This document shows, piece by piece, positions 9,641-19,500 of a DNA stretch of 59,610 nucleotides. Origin of the DNA: Bacteroidales bacterium (GTDB lineage: Bacteria > Bacteroidota > Bacteroidia > Bacteroidales > UBA932); NCBI GenBank assembly GCA_017398125.1, contig JAFQHE010000067.1:1-59610 (forward strand), given 5' to 3'. Made by a program: the position numbers and the translations under genes. Every line of letters begins with the position of its first letter. The stretch's first letter is position 1. The notes beneath the pieces were generated by a model that saw nothing but the letters and a program-made list of their open reading frames with translations, was not told the origin of the DNA and ran no database searches.

Positions 9641-10816
9641 ATGACAAAACTAAATTTCAAAGAATTGGCTTCTCAATATGAGAAGGAACTGAAAGAAAAC
9701 TGTCTCCCTTTCTGGCTTGAAAAGAGCCAGGATAGAGAGTTTGGCGGATATTTTTCTTGTCTGAACCGTGATGGCAGCGTGTTCGATACAGACAAGTTCA
9801 TTTGGTTGCAGGGCCGTGAGGTATGGATGTTCGCTATGCTATACAACAAGGTTGAGCATAATCAGGAGTGGTTGGATTGTGCTGTACAGGGTGGTGAATT
9901 CCTTAAAAAATATGGTCACGACGGCAATTATGACTTCTATTTTTCTCTTACAAGAGAGGGTAAACCTATAATACAGCCGTACAACATATTCTCAAATACC
10001 TTTGCCTGCATGGCATTTGCACAACTTGCGGAGGCTACAGGCAGTGAGGAGTATAAGGAGATAGCCCTAAAAACTTTCCAGAGAATTCTTGACCGCCGCA
10101 ATGATCCTAAGGGCCGCTGGGAAAAATCATATCCTGGTACAAGACCTATGAAGGGTTTTGCCCTTCCAATGATCATTTGCAACATGGCACTTGAGGTTGA
10201 GAATATTATTGAAGACAAGTCGCTTCTTGACACCACGATTGATGAGTGCCTTGCCGAAATCCTCAATGTATTCTATCAGCCTGATTTGGGTGTGATGTTG
10301 GAGAATGTTGCTCCCGACGGAACACCTGTAGATTGTTTTGAGGGCCGCGTAATCAACCCTGGACATGATCTTGAGGCCCTATGGTTTATGATGAACCTTG
10401 GAATCCGCAGAAATGACAAGGCCCTTATTGAAAAGTGCGTTAAAATTGCCCTTGATGTAATTGAGTACGGATGGGATAAAGAGTATGGCGGAATTTTCTA
10501 CTTCCTTGATTGCAAAGGTTATCCTCAGCAACAGCTTGAGTGGGACCAGAAATTATGGTGGGTTCATCTTGAGTCTGCAATTGCAATGATAAAAGGTTAT
10601 CAGCTTACAGGTAATGAGAAATGTCTTGACTGGTTCATGAAACTTCACGACTACATGTGGAAGAATTTCAAGGATCATGAGTATCCGGAGTGGTATGGTT
10701 ACCTTAATCGTAGGGGTGAGGTTCTGCTTCCGTTGAAAGGCGGTAAATGGAAAGGATGTTTCCATGTTCCAAGAGGCCTTTACCAGATATGGCAGATTCT
10801 GTCTGAAATTAAATAA
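9641..10816 (+). CDS. N-acylglucosamine 2-epimerase (AGE/RnBP family)
   Basis: A 391-residue cytoplasmic protein without signal peptide, the expected length of an (alpha/alpha)6-barrel AGE epimerase. Recognisable segments include NPGHDLEALWFM near residue 245, DQKLWWVHLE near 300, and EWYGYLNRRGE followed by KGCFHVPRGL near 360-375. These resemble renin-binding protein/GlcNAc 2-epimerase more than cellobiose epimerases, and they include the conserved histidines of the active site. The likely reaction is GlcNAc to ManNAc interconversion, linking released amino sugar to central metabolism. Specificity within AGE is not certain. It is the only clearly cytoplasmic enzyme in the first operon, 22 bases after the GHL10-like gene and 30 before the BACON lipoprotein. 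Confidence 0.88.
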   Translation: MTKLNFKELASQYEKELKENCLPFWLEKSQDREFGGYFSCLNRDGSVFDTDKFIWLQGREVWMFAMLYNKVEHNQEWLDCAVQGGEFLKKYGHDGNYDFYFSLTREGKPIIQPYNIFSNTFACMAFAQLAEATGSEEYKEIALKTFQRILDRRNDPKGRWEKSYPGTRPMKGFALPMIICNMALEVENIIEDKSLLDTTIDECLAEILNVFYQPDLGVMLENVAPDGTPVDCFEGRVINPGHDLEALWFMMNLGIRRNDKALIEKCVKIALDVIEYGWDKEYGGIFYFLDCKGYPQQQLEWDQKLWWVHLESAIAMIKGYQLTGNEKCLDWFMKLHDYMWKNFKDHEYPEWYGYLNRRGEVLLPLKGGKWKGCFHVPRGLYQIWQILSEIK

Positions 10817-10846
10817 CACTATTATACTTTATTAATCAAAACAATT

Positions 10847-12466
10847 ATGAAAAAATTTTTTGTTATGTTGATGGTTGCAATAGCAGCTATCTCATGTGAG
10901 AAGGAGGATCCAATCGTTCCTGCAATCGTTTTTGATAAGGCAGGTCAGGAGATCTACATCGAAACTGAAGGTACCAACGGAATGGAACTTTCATTCAATT
11001 CAAATGTAAGTTGGAAAGCTGCAGTTCAAGGTGCTGATTGGGTGGTTGTTTCACCTAAAGAGGGTCTTGCCGGTGATGCTGTAATCCGCATTATTGCTGA
11101 TGAGAACAAAACTAAAGAGAACCGTTCTGCAAAGCTTGTAATTACTGCAGCAGAGTCTGCTACTGCAGCTCAAGTTGCTGTTGCTGAGGCAACATTGGTT
11201 CAATATCAGGTAGACGCTTTTGAACTAGTTGATACCCTTGCTACATTTGGTGAAGAGGGTGGTACTGCTTCAATCAAAGTTATGACCAACGTTGATTTCA
11301 AAGTAACTATCCCTGCTGATGCAAATTGGCTAACAGCTGTTGGTACAAAGGCATATGGTGAGAAAGTTTATGAGATTAAAGTAGATGCTTTCAGCGAACT
11401 TGACGCTTCACGTTCTGCCGAGCTTACAGTTTCTGCTGAGGGATTTGAGGATGTTACTTATACTATTTCACAGAGTGGTCCTAAATCACTTATCTGGTCA
11501 AAGAATGTAACTGAGCTTGATGGTTATACTGTTGGCGGTGAGACAAAAATTGCTGCTTATGGTGACAAACTTCTTGTTTCTAACCTAACTAAGGTATTGG
11601 TTCTTAATCCTACTACTGGTGCTGTAGAGTCTACAGTTGCACTTCCTGAGGGCTTCACTTGCGATAACCTATGTGTAGATGAGGGTGGCAATATCCTAAT
11701 CGCTGCTCATGCTGACTACAGCTGGTCAGGTGCTGAGTTCTGTGAGATCCTTACAATCTACACTTTGAAAGATTTGTCATCAACTCCTAAAGAGCTTGTA
11801 AAATACAGCACAGCAAACATCTGGTGTTCAAATACAGGTAACATCCGTGTTAAAGGTAACATTGATACCAAAGCGGTAATCACAGCATATGCTGCAAACA
11901 GCGGTTACTGGGTAGCATGGGAAGCTGCAAACGGTGAGGTTGCAGTTGATGCTAACGGATGGTCTGTATTCAAATGCAATACAACTCCTTACATTGGTAC
12001 TGAGGCTCGCTATGGTTGTGTTCTTCCTGAGGGTGATGAGCTTGCAGACGGTCTATGGTTCATCGCATATGGTGGCGACTATAACCTTAAATATTGTGCA
12101 GACCCTTCTCAAAATGCTTGGGAGACTTCGTATGCTACCGGTATGTCAGGTTGGATGGAGAACTTCAACTGTATCTCAAGAGCAACTTGGAATGGCAAAG
12201 AGTATGCTGCAATCACTGCAAGTTGCCACTTCAACTATGATGCTACAGATGTATTTGTTCTTGACGTAACAAACAAAACTGCTGCTGAGAAGGTATTTGC
12301 AGTTGACTGCGATGGCCTTGTTGACAGAGATGCTGACTGGGCTAACCTTGACTGGACAGGCGCAGGTGCTTCAAGTGATGTTCTACTAGTTCCTACAGAT
12401 GATGCCCTATTGGTATACTTTGTAGATGTTAACTTTAACATCATCGGTTGCTCACAATACAAATAA
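10847..12466 (+). CDS. BACON-domain surface lipoprotein with propeller-like C-terminus
   Basis: A 539-residue lipoprotein (lipobox AISC). The N-terminal part has two BACON-like immunoglobulin-type repeats (about 25-120 and 125-210), shown by NVSWKAAVQGADWVVVSP and NVDFKVTIPADANWLTAV with alternating strands. BACON domains are common spacers or mucin/carbohydrate-binding modules in Bacteroidota. Residues about 215-539 resemble the C-terminal half of the DUF5018-like lipoprotein at 5370-7052, so the two seem to be paralogues that differ in their N-terminal display domains. It is the last gene of the first operon: a terminator follows 26 bases after its stop. A surface glycan-binding role is inferred; no catalytic motif is seen. 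Confidence 0.8.
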   Translation: MKKFFVMLMVAIAAISCEKEDPIVPAIVFDKAGQEIYIETEGTNGMELSFNSNVSWKAAVQGADWVVVSPKEGLAGDAVIRIIADENKTKENRSAKLVITAAESATAAQVAVAEATLVQYQVDAFELVDTLATFGEEGGTASIKVMTNVDFKVTIPADANWLTAVGTKAYGEKVYEIKVDAFSELDASRSAELTVSAEGFEDVTYTISQSGPKSLIWSKNVTELDGYTVGGETKIAAYGDKLLVSNLTKVLVLNPTTGAVESTVALPEGFTCDNLCVDEGGNILIAAHADYSWSGAEFCEILTIYTLKDLSSTPKELVKYSTANIWCSNTGNIRVKGNIDTKAVITAYAANSGYWVAWEAANGEVAVDANGWSVFKCNTTPYIGTEARYGCVLPEGDELADGLWFIAYGGDYNLKYCADPSQNAWETSYATGMSGWMENFNCISRATWNGKEYAAITASCHFNYDATDVFVLDVTNKTAAEKVFAVDCDGLVDRDADWANLDWTGAGASSDVLLVPTDDALLVYFVDVNFNIIGCSQYK

Positions 12467-12492
12467 TTGATCATTTGATCAGATCGAATTTG

Positions 12493-12520
12493 GGGGATGG
12501 CCTTGAGTCATCCCCTTTTT
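12493..12520 (+). terminator. Rho-independent terminator after the first PUL operon
   Basis: GGGGATG at 12493-12499 pairs perfectly with CATCCCC at 12509-12515, with a 9-base loop followed by a run of five T. It lies between the BACON gene and the NagX-like gene and separates the two transcription units of the locus. Confidence 0.85.
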
Positions 12521-12545
12521 GATAAGAAATCTTCCCTGAATTTAC

Positions 12546-12553
12546 TAACTTTG
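12546..12553 (+). promoter_or_regulatory. Bacteroidota -7 promoter element for the second unit
   Basis: TAACTTTG fits the TAnnTTTG consensus of the Bacteroidota primary sigma factor and sits 25 bases before the ATG at 12578. The nearest upstream TTTG (12518-12521) is 24 bases away, longer than the usual 19-21, so the -33 element is doubtful. Confidence 0.55.
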
Positions 12554-12577
12554 AAGTTATATTATTGCTGATACATA

Positions 12578-13945
12578 ATGAAAACAGTAAACCAACGTAT
12601 AGCCTCCATTGACATAATGCGTGGAATAACCATTGCTGCAATGATACTATGTGCCAATATCGGTTTCAATTCAAATCTACCGGCCTGGATGTTCCATGCG
12701 CAAACGCCTCCACCTACATATGCATTCAATCCCGATGTTCCGGGTATTACCTGGGTGGATCTTGTCTTTCCTTTCTTCCTTTTTGCAATGGGAGCGGCTT
12801 TTCCGTTGGCTATGAGAAAAAGGGTTGAAAAAGGAGAAACTGTTTCGGGTATGATACCTGCACTGGTGAAGCGTTGGTTTATATTGACCATATTTGCGCT
12901 GGTGTTGGGTAATGCCTATTCTATAGGAGCGACAGTCTTGAAATCATGGCAAGTTGAAATCTTTAAAGTTATATTGTGGGCAGGCATGTTCCTTTCGCTT
13001 GTAAGGGTGAAAAAGTCATTTATAAACCTTGCCGGTGTATGTATGGTTATATTGGTAGGGGTGGCAATGGCTCTATGGGGCGGGTATTCCCCATCTGAAT
13101 CGAATAGTGATATAATTATTCTGATTCTTGCGAACATTGCCCTTTGGGGAGGTCTTATCTGGTTGCTTACAAGAGATAGTATAAGGTTGAGATGGCTGGT
13201 TTTTCTATTCATTGCAGCTGTGAAGGCCTTGGCATCCTATTGGCCTGATCTTCTCTCATTCATACCGTCAAATACTACGGCAGGATGGCTGTTCCAATGG
13301 AATTTCCTGCAATATCTTCTTATTGCCATTCCTGGCTCAATAGTTGGAGATATGGTTTTGGAGTATAGCCGTAGTGAGAATAAGCCGCAAATAGAGGACA
13401 AAGAGATTTATGCAGGTTTTATTGCATTGGCTGTTGTCATGGTGCAACTGTGGGGACTGTTTGCAAGAGAAGTCCTGGCTGATTTCATAATAAGCCTGTC
13501 GGGAGCTGCGTTCTATTTTGTACTCACATTCAAGAGGGGAGGCATAACCGAAAAGGTGGCAAAAACGGGCTTCATGCTTCTTCTTGTGGGAATTGCCTTT
13601 GATCCTGTTGATGGCGGTATAACAAAAGATTATGCCAATCTCTCCTATTTGTTTACAACTGGAGGAATGGCTGCCCTGTTTATCAGTTTTCTGCTTATGC
13701 TTGAAACAAAATTTGGCATCAGGTGGAATTTTATTGCAGGTGTCGGACAGAATCCAATGCTTGCCTATACTGTCACTTCATTCCTTATAGGTCCAGTTCT
13801 GAATTTATGTACGATATACCCTTTTATCTCCTCTTTGGCAGAAGGTTCACAATTTTGGGGAATGGTAATGGGTATATTCATGACATTGTCAATGATGGGT
13901 GTGACCTACATGTTCACAAGATTAAAATTGTTTTGGAGATCTTAA
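12578..13945 (+). CDS. DUF5009/HGSNAT (NagX)-like membrane acyltransferase
   Basis: A 455-residue polytopic inner-membrane protein with about ten hydrophobic segments. It opens with the family signature R-x-ASIDIMRGITIAAMI (residues about 7-22), followed by an extracytoplasmic His in WMFHA (about residue 47) and WVDLVFPFFLFAMGAAFPLAMR (about 65-86). This pattern belongs to DUF5009/YeiB-like proteins related to heparan-alpha-glucosaminide N-acetyltransferase and to NagX, which is often linked to GlcNAc use. HGSNAT moves acetyl groups across the membrane onto terminal glucosamine. Here the enzyme could re-acetylate amino sugars in the periplasm before uptake, but it could also be a transporter-like member. 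It leads the second operon and is 12 bases from the SGNH esterase. Confidence 0.8.
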   Translation: MKTVNQRIASIDIMRGITIAAMILCANIGFNSNLPAWMFHAQTPPPTYAFNPDVPGITWVDLVFPFFLFAMGAAFPLAMRKRVEKGETVSGMIPALVKRWFILTIFALVLGNAYSIGATVLKSWQVEIFKVILWAGMFLSLVRVKKSFINLAGVCMVILVGVAMALWGGYSPSESNSDIIILILANIALWGGLIWLLTRDSIRLRWLVFLFIAAVKALASYWPDLLSFIPSNTTAGWLFQWNFLQYLLIAIPGSIVGDMVLEYSRSENKPQIEDKEIYAGFIALAVVMVQLWGLFAREVLADFIISLSGAAFYFVLTFKRGGITEKVAKTGFMLLLVGIAFDPVDGGITKDYANLSYLFTTGGMAALFISFLLMLETKFGIRWNFIAGVGQNPMLAYTVTSFLIGPVLNLCTIYPFISSLAEGSQFWGMVMGIFMTLSMMGVTYMFTRLKLFWRS

Positions 13946-13957
13946 AATAGAATTTAT

Positions 13958-15073
13958 ATGCTTAGGAAATTTATTGTTTTTATGACTGTGGTGACTCTTC
14001 TGTCATCGTCAGAGCTGTTGGCAAAAAAAGTTAAAGAGAATATTGAGACACCTGCTTCTGATAGCAGGATCGAGTATACTGGTAGAGTTGTTGTGAATGG
14101 CAATGAGGTGGCCTATGACTGGAGCGGAGTCTATTTTAGGGTAAAATTCAATGGATCATATCTTGCAATGAAGTGCTCCGACAGCAAGAACAGCTGGTTC
14201 AATCTTTGGATTGATAAGGAGATGTGTTCCAAAGAGGACCGCAAGTTCATTGTAGCTGCTAAAGATACCCTGATAGTGCTTGCTGAAGGATTGGGTAAAG
14301 GTGAGCATGAGGTTATATTGCAAAAGAGGACTGAAGGAGAGCAGGGACGGTTTACCCTTCACTCTTTTCTAAGTGAGGGCGAAATACTCCAGGCCAATGG
14401 CCGTAGGGGTAGACATATAGAATTCATAGGCGACTCATACACCTGCGGATATGGTACAGAAAGTGCTTCAGGCAATGATCCTTTTCTTCCTGAAACAGAA
14501 AATTGCAACCTTACCTATGCAGCTATAGCCGCACGTTATTTCAATGCAGACTTTAACCTTGTAAGCCACTCCGGACAAGGTGTATGCCGCAATTATGATG
14601 ATTTTCGTCCGGGATACAATATGCCTGACCGTTATATTCAGGCTTTTGATGAATCAACAGAGCCGGCATGGAGTCAGGATATGGCCCCTCATGGCAAGCC
14701 GGATATTGTAGTCATTTATTTGTGTACAAATGATTTCTCCACATCAAGGCAACCCCATGAGATGATTTTTGCCAAAAGGTACATTGAACTCTTGAAAAAG
14801 GTGAGAGGTTATTATGGGGAGCAGGTGCCTATTCTGTGCATGGCTTCCAATGTGACACCATTCAGTTTTGACTATATACGCAATGCCTGTATCATGAGCG
14901 GATTGGGCAATGTCTCATATATGGGCGTGACAACAAATGTCCACAATAACAGCACCGATCTTGGAGCAAGTGCTCATCCAAATTACAGGGGACAGCTTAA
15001 AGTGGCCAGCAGTGTAATACCATATATCTCTACCTTGACCGGTTGGGAGATGGAGGAGAAGGCGTATAAATAA
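13958..15073 (+). CDS. SGNH/GDSL esterase, carbohydrate esterase family 2-like
   Basis: A 371-residue exported enzyme with a signal peptide (about 1-22). The N-terminal jelly-roll (about 30-145) carries the CE2-type opening RIEYTGRVVVNGNEVAYDW, and the SGNH hydrolase domain follows. Block I is FIGDSYTCGYG near residue 157 (nucleophile Ser), an SHSGQG oxyanion-loop motif follows near 205, block III is LCTNDFS near 265, and the catalytic His is in SAHPNYRG near 340. CE2 enzymes remove O-acetyl groups from polysaccharides, so the target glycan is probably O-acetylated. It lies between the NagX-like acetyltransferase and a phosphoesterase in one operon. The substrate sugar is not determined by sequence. 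Confidence 0.87.
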   Translation: MLRKFIVFMTVVTLLSSSELLAKKVKENIETPASDSRIEYTGRVVVNGNEVAYDWSGVYFRVKFNGSYLAMKCSDSKNSWFNLWIDKEMCSKEDRKFIVAAKDTLIVLAEGLGKGEHEVILQKRTEGEQGRFTLHSFLSEGEILQANGRRGRHIEFIGDSYTCGYGTESASGNDPFLPETENCNLTYAAIAARYFNADFNLVSHSGQGVCRNYDDFRPGYNMPDRYIQAFDESTEPAWSQDMAPHGKPDIVVIYLCTNDFSTSRQPHEMIFAKRYIELLKKVRGYYGEQVPILCMASNVTPFSFDYIRNACIMSGLGNVSYMGVTTNVHNNSTDLGASAHPNYRGQLKVASSVIPYISTLTGWEMEEKAYK

Positions 15074-15090
15074 TTATGATTTGATTGACT

Positions 15091-16509
15091 ATGAAGAGAA
15101 TTGTTATATTGTGCATCTCCATTTTGATATGTTTTTCTGCAAGGGCTGAAAAAATAAATGGAAGTGTAAAGAGTACAGACGGAAGTGCTCTCAAGGGTGT
15201 TGTTGTATCTGATGGATTGAACACTGTACAGACCGACAACAACGGTGCATTCTCCCTTGAAGTGGATAATGATAGCAGGTGGATATTCATCTCCACACCG
15301 TCGGGATACAGATCATCTGTAACACCAGGAAAACTGGAGTATTATAAAAAATTGAACGAGGCCGGTGGGCCGTACGATTTCGTGTTAGAAAAGAAGAGTT
15401 CCGACGATACTGATCATAACATTATAGTCATTGCAGACCCTCAGATAAGCGATAGGGATGAACTTCCAGAACTTGAAAAGCATGCAAAAGATATAGCCGA
15501 ATATGTCAAGGGTCTGGGTAGAGCCGAGACCTTTGGAATATGCCTTGGCGATATAGTCGGATGGGACCACTCAATATATCCGCAATACAATAAAATTATG
15601 AAAACTACAGGCATCGAGTTCAGGAATGTCATAGGCAATCATGATATGACCAATTATGGCCGTTCTTATGAGACTTCGCTCGAAAAATATGAGGATATGT
15701 ATGGCCCTGCATGGTATTCGTTCAATGTGGGCAAAGTACATTATGTAGTTTTGAATGACAATTTCTTCATAGGTACAGATTGGTACTATATAGGTTATGT
15801 TGATGAAAGGCAGCTGCAATGGCTTGAAAAGGATTTGTCATACGTGCCAAAGAACCATAAGGTTGTGTTGTCACTGCACATTCCTACCACATTGGGTGAG
15901 GAGGACAGGAAGAGTTTCAACTATGAGATGATAAGTGAACTTGTAAGCAACAAGAAGGCAATTTATGATCTGCTCAAGCCTTATGATGCCATTATTTTGT
16001 CGGGCCATATGCATACTGCAAATACCCAGAATATAAACTCAAAACTCACTGAGATAAATGTAACAGGATTGAGTGGCGCATGGTGGTGCGGACCTGTGTG
16101 TGTGGATGGTTCTCCTGCCGGTTACAAAGTAATGAAGGTAAGGGGCGACAAAATGGAGTGGATCTACAAAGGATGCGGACATTCTCTTGATTACCAGTTA
16201 AAACTCTATGTGGGTCATGAGGCTTATCCTGGTCAGATTGTGGCAAATGTATGGGATTACGATGATTTTTGGAAGGTAGAGTATTACGAAGATGGTGTAA
16301 AGGTATGTGATATGGAGCGTTTCAAGGCCCAGGACCCCCAGGCGTTGGAACTTTATAAGGATCCGTCAACCTTGAAGCGCCAATGGGTATGGGCAGTTCC
16401 AACACAGAATATGTTCAAGGCAAACATATCCAAAGATGCAAAAGTGCTTGAAGTAAAGGTTACCGACCGTTTTGGCAGGGTGTATGTCAAGTCTGTAGAG
16501 CGTCCTTGA
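15091..16509 (+). CDS. Calcineurin-like phosphoesterase with N- and C-terminal accessory domains
   Basis: The start is ATG 15091; an in-frame TTG two codons earlier is less likely. The 472-residue product has a signal peptide (about 1-19, ending ARA), a short carboxypeptidase-regulatory-like beta domain (about 22-100), a metallophosphoesterase core and a C-terminal beta domain (about 330-472). Metal-binding motifs are ADPQ near 114 (the usual D-x-H reads D-x-Q here), GDIVGWD near 152, GNHD near 182, SLHIPT near 268 and SGHMHT near 304. This architecture is common in exported Bacteroidota phosphoesterases of unknown substrate. In this operon it could remove the phosphate left after phosphodiester cleavage, which is inference. 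Confidence 0.88.
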   Translation: MKRIVILCISILICFSARAEKINGSVKSTDGSALKGVVVSDGLNTVQTDNNGAFSLEVDNDSRWIFISTPSGYRSSVTPGKLEYYKKLNEAGGPYDFVLEKKSSDDTDHNIIVIADPQISDRDELPELEKHAKDIAEYVKGLGRAETFGICLGDIVGWDHSIYPQYNKIMKTTGIEFRNVIGNHDMTNYGRSYETSLEKYEDMYGPAWYSFNVGKVHYVVLNDNFFIGTDWYYIGYVDERQLQWLEKDLSYVPKNHKVVLSLHIPTTLGEEDRKSFNYEMISELVSNKKAIYDLLKPYDAIILSGHMHTANTQNINSKLTEINVTGLSGAWWCGPVCVDGSPAGYKVMKVRGDKMEWIYKGCGHSLDYQLKLYVGHEAYPGQIVANVWDYDDFWKVEYYEDGVKVCDMERFKAQDPQALELYKDPSTLKRQWVWAVPTQNMFKANISKDAKVLEVKVTDRFGRVYVKSVERP

Positions 16510-16556
16510 AAAGTGTCAGTAAAGTATTAATATAATCATATTTTGAACTCAACGTT

Positions 16557-19500
16557 ATGACCGTTAAAGAGATATTCCATTTCAAGAAGAGAAGGTTATT
16601 GTATGTTTTTGCGCTGTTGTTTGCATTGCTCGCGCAATCCTGTACCCAAAAATTGGATGTTGGGGTATTGGTTGTAGGCGGAGGTGCAAGCGGTGTTGCT
16701 GCAGGTGTGCAGAGTGCAAGGATGGGTGTGCAGACACTTATAATTGAGGAGACCTCCTGGTTGGGAGGAATGCTCACAGCTGCCGGTGTAAGTTGTGTAG
16801 ATGGAAACTATAATCTCAGAGGTGGAATATTCGGAGAATTTGCAGATTCGCTCTGTGCCCGTTACGGCAGTTGGGATGCTCTGAAAACAGGTTGGGTCAG
16901 CAATATAAATTTTGAACCGCATGTAGGGCAGGAGATCTTCTCAAATATGGCAGAAGCATGCGTTGAGAACCTGAATGTCATGCGGGAAACAAGAATAGTT
17001 TCTCTTTGCAAACTTGCTGATGGCGGCTGGAAAGTGGTAGCAGAATCTGCAAAAGGAGAGAGAGTTGAGGTAAGGGCATCCGTTCTTATTGATTGTACCG
17101 AGCTGGGGGATATTGCAAAGATGTGTGGTGTGCAATATAAAGTAGGTATGGATTCAAGAGCCGCCACAGGTGAATCTATAGCTCCCGAATATGCCAATGA
17201 TATTATACAGGATCTGACCTACGTGGCTGTACTCAAGGATTATGGGGCAGACTCGGATATGACCATTCCAATGCCTGAAGGCTATGACAAATCAATGTTT
17301 GCAAATTGTGCGGTAAATCCGTTGAATACATTTGCAGAAACAGGCCAGACTATATGGCCCCCTGAGAATATGATAACCTATGGCTTGCTTCCGAATGGAA
17401 AATATATGATCAACTGGCCCATTTATGGCAATGACCATTATGTTAACTCAATTGAAATGTCTCCACAGGAGAGGGAGGAGGCCTATTCAAATGCAAAGAA
17501 TTTTACCCGATGCTTTATCTATTTCATTCAGACTGAATTGGGAATGAAACATTTGGGACTTGCTGATGATGAGTTCCCGACGGCCGACAAGATGCCATTC
17601 TTCCCATATCATAGGGAGTCAAGGCGTATTGAGGGTGAAGCTTTCTTTACAATGGATGCCGCCCAGGATCCTTATGCATACAAGTTGCCATATTACAGGA
17701 CAGGTATTGCCGTAGGGGATTATGCAGTGGATCATCATCACTTCAGACATCCGGACTGGAAATCTCTTCCTGATCTGCATTTCTATCCGATTCCATCATT
17801 CAATGTTCCAGCTGGTGTTATGGTACCAAAAAATGTAGAAGATCTGCTTGTTGCTGAAAAGTCTGTTTCTGTGTCGAACCTGATTAATGGAACAACACGT
17901 CTGCAGCCTGTGGTTATGCAGTTGGGACAGGCTGCAGGTGCAATGGCTGCCATTTCTGTAAAAGAGGGCAAACCTGTGAGGAGTGTAGATATACGATCTC
18001 TTCAAAGTGCCATTCTTCAGAGCAGAGGATATATCATGCCATACTTGGATCTGCCACTTGGTGATCCTCATTTTGCGGCATTGCAGAGAATAGGTGCTAC
18101 CGGTATATTGAGGGGTGAAGGCCGCAACGTCGGTTGGGCCAACCAGACTTGGTTCCGTGCAGATGATCCTCTCAAATATGAGGAGCTTTTCTTAAGTGAC
18201 TATTTCCCTGAAATGACGGCTGTTCACAAAGAGGGGTCAGTAACAGTCAAGAGTCTTTCTGATATTGTGAATGATCTCTCCGTAAAATCAGGAAGGAAAG
18301 TGACAGTGGATTCCATTCTATGGAAAACGTTGAAACTTGAAGAGTATATCCTGACCAGAACTGTTACAAGAAGAGAGGCTGCTGTTGTCATTGATGCGGT
18401 ACTTGATCCGTTCAGCACCTTCGGTGTGGATTTTGACGGGCACGTGAAGAATACTGCAGAGCATAAATCGGTTTTGCCGGTAACGGGAACCTTTATAAAT
18501 CTTGCATATCAGGATGTAAGGAACAAGTATACAAATCCGGAATGTGTTGACTATACCGATCCAGCACTATGGGAGCAGAAGGTGGAGGAACTCCATCAGA
18601 TGGGGATGGAGTATCTTGTATTTATGGCAGTTGCCAATGAAGGCAAATCATTCTATCCATCCTCAATTATGCCGTGGCACTATCCGGAAGATAGAAAGAG
18701 TCCTGTTACAGCAATAATGGATGCGGCAGGTGCCCGAGGAATGAAGGTCTTCATGAGTACCGGGTGGGCAAAGGATCAGGATGATAATTTGAGAAATCCA
18801 TCAATAAAAGAGAGACAAATGGATATGATGGAGGAATTGGCCGAAATATATGGTGGCCACAAGGCATTTTACGGATGGTATCTCCCTGTTGAAGATTGTC
18901 TGGGACCGGTTTTGTCAGATTATGCAGTAGATGCTGTCAATGCCCTTACAGATAGAGCCCGTGAACTTACTCCGGGAAAAAAGGTGCTTATTTCTCCGTA
19001 TGGCATATTCAACTCTGATTTTGATGACCCGGCTTATGAGAAACAGATCTCCAGGCTTAAAGTTGATATAATTGCATATCAGGATGAGGTGGGATGTCTC
19101 CGTGAAGAGTTCCCTTTGCCACGACTAAAGGAGAACTGGAAAAAGCTGCGAGCAATACATGACAAACTTAATGTGGAGATGTGGGCAAATTGTGAATCAT
19201 TTACATGGGAAAAGGGCACCAATGACCGCTCGTCGGCCTTGATACCTGCTGCATTCTCAAGGTTCCTTTCGCAAATGTCTGCAGCTTCTTCAGCTGGTGC
19301 CGACAGATTAATTTCATTCATTATTTGTGGATTATGGGACAAACCAGGCTCTCCATATCCATTGGGACAGCCTCTCCATTCCGCGAAAATTTATGAGGAT
19401 TATATGGCATGGCTTGATGGAGACCATTTCTGGAAAGTTGTGGAGCAATCAATAGCAGATGGTGCCGAAGAGAGTCCCGCAGATGAAAAATGGCTGCATT

